A DNA stretch of 64,000 nucleotides, from assembly GCF_015159595.1 (NCBI RefSeq), contig NZ_CP063304.1:2170001-2234000 (forward strand), in the 5' to 3' direction. Position 1 is the first letter of the stretch, and every line of letters starts with the position of its first letter. The notes under the pieces were generated by a model. The model was not told the origin of the DNA. It saw only the letters and a list, made by a program, of their open reading frames with translations, and did no database searches. Made by a program: the position numbers and the translations under genes. The stretch comes from Blautia liquoris (GTDB lineage Bacteria; Bacillota; Clostridia; Lachnospirales; Lachnospiraceae). Shown here in pieces: positions 26,529 through 33,800 of the stretch.

Positions 26529-27482
26529 TCAGCGGTTTTGAAACTTCACGATCTCCGGATCGATAATCTTTCCCTCTCTGACAACCTGGGCATCCTGAAG
26601 TACCTTATCTTCTTTGCCTTCTATGAGCTGATCCAGATATGGATACAGTATCTCACTGTTACAGTAAGTAAATGTCTTATAGAAAATGGCCGGAGTATGG
26701 TCCACGACATAGTGAAGAATGCCTTCAACCATATAGGTTGGATCATCAATCGTGGTGGGAACGCTGGTTTCCACTGCGCCGTTCTTATCGCAACTCACAT
26801 CGATGATCATAGACCCTCGTTTCATCTCAGACAGATCACTTTTATAGATGATATGCTCTTTACGGGTGATATCCCACAGAACACAGATCACCACCACATC
26901 ATACTTCGACAGCTCTTCTTTAAAGAGTTCGACCGTATTTCGATTATACTGCGTTACAGATGCCCCAAGTTTATTTAATATCTTTATCGCCCCGCGGGCA
27001 GTATTGCCACGTCCCAACACTGCTGCTTTCACCTCATAAGGCATCTTTCCATAACATTGAAATGCATGCAGCACAGCCGCCTCACCTGCGAGTTCATTGT
27101 TCTTCCAGAAGACGTGTCTGCCGCGGTCATACATCTTCTCCCAAGCATACGCTGTAATCTTTCCCTGAACTAATTGATCGGTCAGTTCTTTATTCTGTGT
27201 TGCATGAACCCACCCAAATATTATCTGGTTTTGCAGTCTGCCAATATATTCGGCATCTCCTATTTTTGGCGCACATATGATATCCTGATCCAATGTCTCT
27301 TCTCTGCTTATCATATGGCATCCACAGGCCCGATACTCTTCATCACTGATTCCCAGAACTTCCCCATATCCTTTTTCAAAACACAATTTATCTGCATTTT
27401 TCATGCGCATGATGTGTCGGGGAAGAACCGTCCTCCTTTTTTCATTTTCTTTGTGACAGATTGGAAATCCAACCGTTTTCAT
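26529..27482 (-). CDS. N5-(carboxyethyl)ornithine synthase
   Basis: NADPH-dependent reductive condensation of ornithine (or lysine) with pyruvate, known from Lactococcus lactis CeoS. The 317-residue protein is close to that enzyme in length and has the alanine-dehydrogenase-like fold: an N-terminal domain with MKTVGFPICHKENEKRR, and a Rossmann motif VLGRGNTARGAIKILNKLGA (about 180-200). The stretch WVHATQNKELTDQ and GRHVFWKNNELAGEAAVLHA match my memory of the family. ATG 27482 follows GGAGAGG. It converges on lysR. Its physiological role in anaerobes is obscure. Confidence 0.82.
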   Translation of the reverse strand: MKTVGFPICHKENEKRRTVLPRHIMRMKNADKLCFEKGYGEVLGISDEEYRACGCHMISREETLDQDIICAPKIGDAEYIGRLQNQIIFGWVHATQNKELTDQLVQGKITAYAWEKMYDRGRHVFWKNNELAGEAAVLHAFQCYGKMPYEVKAAVLGRGNTARGAIKILNKLGASVTQYNRNTVELFKEELSKYDVVVICVLWDITRKEHIIYKSDLSEMKRGSMIIDVSCDKNGAVETSVPTTIDDPTYMVEGILHYVVDHTPAIFYKTFTYCNSEILYPYLDQLIEGKEDKVLQDAQVVREGKIIDPEIVKFQNR

Positions 27483-27868
27483 AAAATCCTCTCCTCTCTT
27501 TTTTGCAGAACATATGGAATTAAAAAAACGTATACATGAATCAGAAGTTCTGTTCGACAAAAAATTAAGAACTTCTAACAAATTAATTATATGATTTATA
27601 CATTATTGATTTCATATCAGATATTTTTGATCAACAAATATCCCAGATCTATACGCGTAATAGAAATGTTTTATAACACTAATAACCATAACACTTATTT
27701 TGATCCATTGCAAGTGCCCTCCCAGGGGTTCACTATGTTTTTCGGACAAACTTCTTTTTGTGACTTGTTGTTCATGTCAACCCCCCAATATTTTTTATTA
27801 TTCATGTCGCAAATACAAGATTTTTCATAAAAATCAAAATTTATTGTTGAATTATTTTAGAAATTATG
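27483..27868. other. AT-rich intergenic region with no gene seen
   Basis: About 390 bases between the carboxyethylornithine synthase start and the padR promoter. Short open frames here have no ribosome site or recognisable product. It must hold the leftward promoter for the synthase, but no clear -35/-10 pair was found. Confidence 0.5.
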
Positions 27869-27874
27869 TATAAT
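27847..27874 (+). promoter_or_regulatory. padR promoter
   Basis: TTGAAT (27847-27852) and TATAAT (27869-27874) are 16 bases apart, followed by a GAGGTGATCAA ribosome site before the padR ATG. Confidence 0.6.
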
Positions 27875-27894
27875 AAGTAAAGTGAGGTGATCAA

Positions 27895-28248
27895 ATGGGA
27901 AAATATTGCGAAAAGCTAAAAAGAGGCAGCATAGAATTACTATTGCTGAAATTATTATCAGAAAGCGATTTATACGGTTATCAAATTGTTCAGCTTTTTA
28001 ACGACCTGACGAATGAGACTATTACTCTTACCATCGGGAATATGTATCCGACTTTATATAAACTTGAAGAAAAAGAGTTTGTAAAAAGCTATCGAAAGTT
28101 AACCGGAAAAAGGATGGAGAGGGTTTACTACCATCTCACAGACCTTGGCAAGAAAGAACTAAAGGAAATGATTCATGATTATAACTCCGTTATTGACGCA
28201 ACAAATAATATTCTTAACTATAAAAGCATAATATCCGAAGCAGAATAA
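27895..28248 (+). CDS. PadR-family transcriptional regulator
   Basis: A 117-residue winged-helix protein of the PadR type: KRGSIELLLLKLLSESDLYGYQI, then NMYPTLYKLEEKEFV and the wing RVYYHLTDLGKKEL. First gene of a three-gene rightward operon, 8 bases before the membrane protein gene. PadR proteins usually repress their own operon and are relieved by small molecules or stress; here it probably controls the membrane and secreted proteins that follow. Confidence 0.88.
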   Translation: MGKYCEKLKRGSIELLLLKLLSESDLYGYQIVQLFNDLTNETITLTIGNMYPTLYKLEEKEFVKSYRKLTGKRMERVYYHLTDLGKKELKEMIHDYNSVIDATNNILNYKSIISEAE

Positions 28249-28256
28249 GGAAATAG

Positions 28257-28643
28257 ATGGGTAAAAATGAATCATTATATTATAAGAAACTGCGCTGTCT
28301 GTTTCCTAATATAGGATTTAGTGAGGGCAGATTCTTAAGAGATATAAAATTACAGCTTAATGAGTACTCTATGACACATCCCAATGCGTCATATGAAGAA
28401 ATATGTTCCTTTTATGGTGAACCAAAAGATGTTCTGATGGATTTTATCTCATCCAGAGAGGGAGAAAAGTTATACGAGGAAGCAAAAAGACATAAGCAAA
28501 GGGTAATGTTTCTACATGTATTTTTACTGCTGGTGGCGGTTATGTTTATCAGTATGGGCATTTACTGGTATAAATCTTATCAGACATTCAATGAGGCCGT
28601 ACCATCCACGCAGGAAATCATCGTCAAGGAGGAAAACAAATGA
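28257..28643 (+). CDS. Single-pass membrane protein after padR
   Basis: A 128-residue protein: a soluble N-terminal part (1-80) with a helical layout like the DUF1700/DUF6120 group (FLRDIKLQLNEYSM, SYEEICSFYGEPKDVLMDF), one membrane helix (about 84-103, MFLHVFLLLVAVMFISMGIYW) and a short outer tail. Proteins of this kind are often the second gene behind a PadR regulator. Its 3' end overlaps the secreted-protein gene by 4 bases. Function unknown. Confidence 0.75.
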   Translation: MGKNESLYYKKLRCLFPNIGFSEGRFLRDIKLQLNEYSMTHPNASYEEICSFYGEPKDVLMDFISSREGEKLYEEAKRHKQRVMFLHVFLLLVAVMFISMGIYWYKSYQTFNEAVPSTQEIIVKEENK

Positions 28644-29119
28644 AAAAGAAAATCAAGAGCATATTGACTATGGTCCTGGCACTTTGTCTAACGCTTGGAT
28701 TGACTCCAGGTGTCATGACGCAGGCATCCGATCTTACGGAAACATCAATAACAAAAGAATATCTGCCGTACGGAAGCTATTTTGAAACGGAGATCATACA
28801 GACCTCAACACTTTTAAGATCTTCTACAAAATCAGCCAGCAAGACCACAACTTATAAGAATGATAAGGGAGAGTCCCTGTGGTATGCCAAGGTGAGTGCA
28901 AACTTTACATATACCGGAAGCACTTCTTCCTGCACCAGTGCAACAGCATCTGCCGGAAGTTACAACAGCGTCTGGAAAATAATCAGTAAATCAGCCAGCA
29001 AGAGCGGGCACACCGGAACTGCAAAAGTCTCCGCAAAGTGCTACTTAGGTTTTCTTCCGGTTGGGACCATCAACCAGACGGTCAACATCTCATGTGACAA
29101 AAACGGGAACATCTCCTGA
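28640..29119 (+). CDS. Small secreted protein of the padR operon
   Basis: A 159-residue exported protein. The N-terminal signal peptide (about 1-30, with LALCLTLGLTPGVMTQAS) suggests cleavage after TQA-S. The mature part is rich in Ser, Thr and Lys with Ala-Ser clusters, and two or three Cys residues that could form a disulfide. No known catalytic motif; it may belong to a small Lachnospiraceae secreted family (DUF6147-like). Overlaps the previous gene by 4 bases and is followed by the terminator near 29150. Possible roles are envelope stress, adhesion or a bacteriocin-like factor; none is supported. Confidence 0.7.
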   Translation: MKKKIKSILTMVLALCLTLGLTPGVMTQASDLTETSITKEYLPYGSYFETEIIQTSTLLRSSTKSASKTTTYKNDKGESLWYAKVSANFTYTGSTSSCTSATASAGSYNSVWKIISKSASKSGHTGTAKVSAKCYLGFLPVGTINQTVNISCDKNGNIS

Positions 29120-29139
29120 TTCCTGAAAAGACATCAGAG

Positions 29140-29174
29140 CATCAAAAAGAGAGCATAGATGCTCTCTTTTTTCC
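29140..29174 (+). terminator. Terminator of the padR operon
   Basis: Stem AAAAAGAGAGCAT / ATGCTCTCTTTTTT just after the secreted-protein gene, ending in a T-run. Confidence 0.85.
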
Positions 29175-29292
29175 TGCTTTGCCAATTTTTTATCATCTTT
29201 TTTTATTTTATGTCAAGTATTTTTGTAAAATTGATGTATAATAGGAATTAATACTTTTAAAATGAGTATCAATGATAGGAGATATTTGAGTA

Positions 29293-30690
29293 ATGAAGAT
29301 AAGTATACTATTAGAGGAGTTAATCAAGATTTCAAAGGTTTCTAAAACCGACTATGCTCTTGCTCTTCACATGACTCCGAGCGGCCTGAGCAAAATTCTC
29401 TCCGGAACCAGGTTTCCGCTTTGGAAAGAAAGGAAACTGTTCATCAGACAATCTGCAGTTTATTTTGCAGATGCTACCTATTCATATAACTGTTATCATA
29501 AATTCCAGACATTGTTTCCAATCGTTTATGATTTCAACTCCAAAAATGAGTTGGAATTATTCCTGACTTACGCAATTGGCTATGCACTGGAATATGATTA
29601 TACGCAGGCGAATCATGAAAGCATCGAATACCCGGATTATGAGATTAGTTATATGGGTAATCAGCAGATTCTTAATATGTTCTGTGTAATCTTGTCAGAC
29701 TATATTTTCTTTAGGAACGGAAAGCCTTGTGAAGCTTTTCTTGCTCCTCCCGTCATGGAGAAATCTTATTCAGAAATCTTCTCCCGTATTGTTTACAACC
29801 CTTCTGAAAAAAGGAAGCGATCTAAATACCATTTATTTTTTAACATGGATCATTTTAAAAACGCAGATGATCTGACAAGGATTGATTATCTGGAACAATT
29901 AATCAAGGCTCACCGCCGCTTTGATCAAATTATTCATCCCACAGATGGAAGAATCGGCCCATTTTTTCTTTTGATCAGGGGAAAATATCTCTTATATTTC
30001 ACAACTTTGATTGATGGAATTCCACTGATGACGGTAATACGTCAGAGAAACTACCAGACCATCTTCTACAATTCTCTCATGAAGAGAAACTACGAGCCAA
30101 TCAGTTATAACGCCAAAGAATTATTGGATATACTGGAACAGAAACCAGACATGCGAAATTCACTGAATGCACTGAACGTTGACTGCGTCTATAACTTTAT
30201 CTCGATTGGTTATCTGCTTACCAGAAAGGAACTGGATCAGCTGGACGCAAGCGATGATCTGAAAGATTGTATCTATCAATACTTTCAGAAAATTCTAAAC
30301 TCTGACACAACTTTTGTGGTAACCATTAACGCAATGACCAATTTCTTTGCAACCGGTAAGGCGCTTGTCCCACTTTTGGGCTATGTGGAGATTCCTCTGG
30401 AAGAACGTACAGCATATCTCAGACGGCTGGATAGTCATCCCTCATCGAATACCTCCGGCAAAATATATATCTTAGACCAGAACATGCCAAATGCTTCTAT
30501 CATCTGTTCCGGAGATTTAACTATTATTTACCTGATTGATGAAGATGGAAACCCGGAGAAAATACATATTTTTCAAACCGAATACATGAATCCATCGATA
30601 GAAAGGATACTCCTGCACGAAAGTGCCCGGCTGCTGGACTTCACACCAGATCTCTGGGACAGCTATCTGAAGAAGATGTCGCCGGTGTAA
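29293..30690 (+). CDS. Large HTH-type regulator-like protein, unrecognised family
   Basis: A 465-residue soluble protein. The first 70 residues form an XRE-like helix-turn-helix (KISKVSKTDYALALHMTPSGLSKIL). The rest has no family I recognise: mostly helical with many Tyr and Phe, and a possible sensor-like second half (LVPLLGYVEIPLEERTAYL). No signal or membrane segment. It lies next to and converges with the giant adhesin gene, and an imperfect copy of a CAAGTA-N3-TTG sequence occurs before both genes, so it may regulate the adhesin. That is a weak inference. Confidence 0.65.
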   Translation: MKISILLEELIKISKVSKTDYALALHMTPSGLSKILSGTRFPLWKERKLFIRQSAVYFADATYSYNCYHKFQTLFPIVYDFNSKNELELFLTYAIGYALEYDYTQANHESIEYPDYEISYMGNQQILNMFCVILSDYIFFRNGKPCEAFLAPPVMEKSYSEIFSRIVYNPSEKRKRSKYHLFFNMDHFKNADDLTRIDYLEQLIKAHRRFDQIIHPTDGRIGPFFLLIRGKYLLYFTTLIDGIPLMTVIRQRNYQTIFYNSLMKRNYEPISYNAKELLDILEQKPDMRNSLNALNVDCVYNFISIGYLLTRKELDQLDASDDLKDCIYQYFQKILNSDTTFVVTINAMTNFFATGKALVPLLGYVEIPLEERTAYLRRLDSHPSSNTSGKIYILDQNMPNASIICSGDLTIIYLIDEDGNPEKIHIFQTEYMNPSIERILLHESARLLDFTPDLWDSYLKKMSPV

Positions 30691-30745
30691 CAAGATTATC
30701 TAAATATTTAACAGGAATTCTTAGCTTGAATTATAAACAATGATC

Positions 30746-30784
30746 AGAAGGTCGGCTAATCATGAATTGATTAACCGACCTTCC
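30746..30784. terminator. Hairpin between the HTH gene and the adhesin gene
   Basis: Stem AAGGTCGGCTAATC / GATTAACCGACCTT with a 7-base loop (30748-30782), able to end transcription from either side. A second small hairpin GAAAGTCA/TGACTTTC lies at about 30807-30824, on the adhesin side. Confidence 0.7.
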
Positions 30785-30884
30785 TCTTTGCACGTGCGGT
30801 CTGGAAAGTCAGTCGAATGACTTTCTAAACCGTACATTATTGCTCATTCCATTTGAAATATAAATTCATTAGGAGAACTTTTAG

Positions 30885-33800
30885 TTATTTACTTCTTTTC
30901 CTCTTGATTCTGAGTGCCCCTGTTATTGCAACAGCACTGACTAACAAAACCACACCATACATCAGCGGTTCATTGGAATCACCAGTTTTCGGTGATTTTG
31001 TTTTCGAAGATTTACCCGTTCCTGTCTCTCCTGACTCACCCGGTTTACTGGGTTTTCCTGGTTTTCCTGGTTTCCCTGGTTTTCCTGGTTTCCCTGGTTT
31101 TCCTGGTTTCCCTGGTTTCCCTGGTTTTTCAGGTTTGTAATTATTGGTAAAGGTTTGATCTCCTTCGTATACTGAGGATGCCACAAACTGTCCATCTTGA
31201 TCCTCTACAGTTACTTTTACTTTTATCGCATGACTGTCATAGTCAACATGAGCCAACTTACCAATTACTTCAGTAATTGTATATTCATAAATTCCCTTTT
31301 CACTATATGCAATCGGATCGAAGTAAATCTTTCCCTGAGCATCATTTTGTTTCGTCTGAAGTACCTTTCCTGCTTTATCTTTCAGTACAAAGCTAAACTC
31401 TCCTGCTTTTAATTTTTTTCCTTTCAAAATCTTTTTCGCTTCTAAAACAATATTTCCATCTGCAGGTTTATAAGTATTGGTGAAGGTCTGATCTTCCTCA
31501 TATACCGGTGTCGCCACAAGCTGTGCTTCTTTGTCCTCCACCGTTACTGTAACATGGATAACATGGCTGTCGTAGGTAACTCCTGCCTGTTCACCACTTA
31601 GCTCAGCGATTGTGTATTGATAAGTTCCGCCTTCTGTGTAGTCAATGGGATCAAAGAATACCTTACCCTGGGCATCGTTCTGTTTCGTCTGAAGAATCTG
31701 TCCCTCTTCATCTTTCAGTATAAAGCTGAAATTTCCGGCTTCCAAGTTCTTTCCTTCCAGTACTTTCTGTGCCTCCAGTACAATATTTCCATCTGCAGGT
31801 TTATAAGTATTGGTGAAGGTCTGATCTCCCTCATATACCGGTGTCGCCACAAGCTGTGCTTCTTTGTCTTCCACTTTTACCGTGACATGGATAACATGGC
31901 TGTCATAGCTGATTCCGGCAAGATTTCCTTTTACTTCCTCAATGGTATAGTTGTAGGTTCCTGCTTTTTTGTAGTCAATGGGATCAAAGAATACCTTACC
32001 CTGGGCATCGTTCTGTTTTGTCTGAAGGACTTTTCCGTCTTCATCTTTCAGTTCGAAGCTAAAGTTATCGGCTTCCAAGTTCTTTCCTTCCAGTACTTTC
32101 TGTGCCTCCAGTACAATATTTCCATCTGCAGGTTTATAAGAATTGGTGAAGGTCTGATCTTCCTCATATAGCGGTGTCGCCACAAGCTGTGCTTCTTTGT
32201 CTTCCACTTTTACCGTGACATGGATAACATGGCTGTCATAGGTAACTCCTGCCTGTTCACCACTTAGCTCAGCGATTGTGTATTGATAAGTTCCGACTTC
32301 TGTGTAGTCAATGGGATCAAAGAATACCTTACCCTGGGCATCGTTCTGTTTTGTCTGAAGAACTTTTCCGTCTTCATCTTTCAGTTCGAAGCTAAAGTTA
32401 TCGGCTTTCAGTTCTTTCCCTTCCAGTACTTTTTGTGCTTTCAATACAACACTTCCGGCTGCCGGTTGATAAGTATTCGTGAAAGTCTGATCTCCCTTAT
32501 ATACCGGTGTCGCCACAAGCTGTGCTTCTTTGTCCTCCACAGTTACTATCACATCTATCACATGACTGTCATAGCTGACTCCTGCAAGATTTCCCTTTGT
32601 CTCTTCGATTGTATACTGATATGTTCCGGTTTCCTTGTACTCTATGGGGTCAAAGTACACCTTACCCTGGGCATCATTCTGTTTTGTCTGAAGGACTTTT
32701 CCATCCTTATCTTTCAATTCAAAACTAAAATCTCCACCTTTTAGATCTTTTCCTTTCAGAACTTTCTGTGCTTCCAATACAACACTTCCGGGTGCTGCCT
32801 GATACATATTAATAAATGTCTGACTGCCTTCATACACTGGTTCTGCTACAAGTTTTGCATCTTTATCTTCCACAGTGACAGTAACATTTATCACATGACT
32901 GTCATAGCTAACTCCCGCAAGATCCCCTTTTACTTCTTGAATCGTATACTTGTAGGTTCCGACTTCTGTGTACTCAATCGAGTCAAAGAACACCTTACCT
33001 TGTGCATCGTTTTGTTTTGTCTGGAGGAGTTTTCCGTCTTCATCTTTCAGTTCAAAACTGAATTCTCCGACTTGCAGGTCTTTTCCATTCAAAACCTTCT
33101 GTGCTTCTAATGTAACACTTCCGGGTGCTGCCTGATACGTATTCGTGAATGTCTGGCTGCCTCCATCATATACCTGAGTAGCCGTAAGTTTTCCATCTTT
33201 ATCTTCAACATTAACCGTTATACTGATTACACTCTTATCATAGTTAATTCCGACTTCGTCTCCTGCTACTTCCTGAATGGTATAATGATACTCTCCTGGC
33301 TCATCATATGTTATTTCGTCAAATACAATATTTCCATCGAGATCATTCTTCTTTGTCTGGATCGTCTTTCCATCAGTGTCTTTCAGTTCAAATTTGAAAG
33401 AAGCATCTTCCAGATTTTTTCCTTCCAGAATTTTGTTTGCTTTCAATATCACAGATGTAGGAGCATACTCACCCTCTTTATAATTTTCAATAGCAATAAG
33501 GTTTGCATCATCTCCAGTTTTTCCATCAATGGATACTGTGGTCGCATCTTCTGTTTTCACCACCTCAAGTGTGTGATCGCTTGTGTCCAAATTATATCCG
33601 TCCGGAACTGCAGTTTCTCTAAGAATAAGGTTTCCGGCAGGTAAACCTCTGAGTTTCAATTTTCCGTCTGTTCCTGTAGTTCCTTTTCTGATGACAGTTG
33701 TTCCATCTGCCGCAAAGATTGTGAATTCAACGCCTGCAAGAGGGGCTTTTGTAGTTCCGTCAATCTTTGTGATTTCAATCCAACCACTCTTTCGCATGGT

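Noticed and set aside
27591-27830. 79-codon frame in the AT-rich gap
   Set aside because: No ribosome site, no family and composition like the spacer.
31040-31135. Possible CRISPR-like array
   Set aside because: The short 9-base units have no spacers and encode KPG in frame; it is a coding repeat.
30853-31140. Collagen-like frame (GFPGFPGFP) on the plus strand
   Set aside because: It is the antisense reading of the KPG repeat in the adhesin gene; no ribosome site and no independent support.
31617-33110. Several plus-strand frames across the adhesin repeats
   Set aside because: They repeat with the adhesin units and are antisense shadows of the tandem domains.
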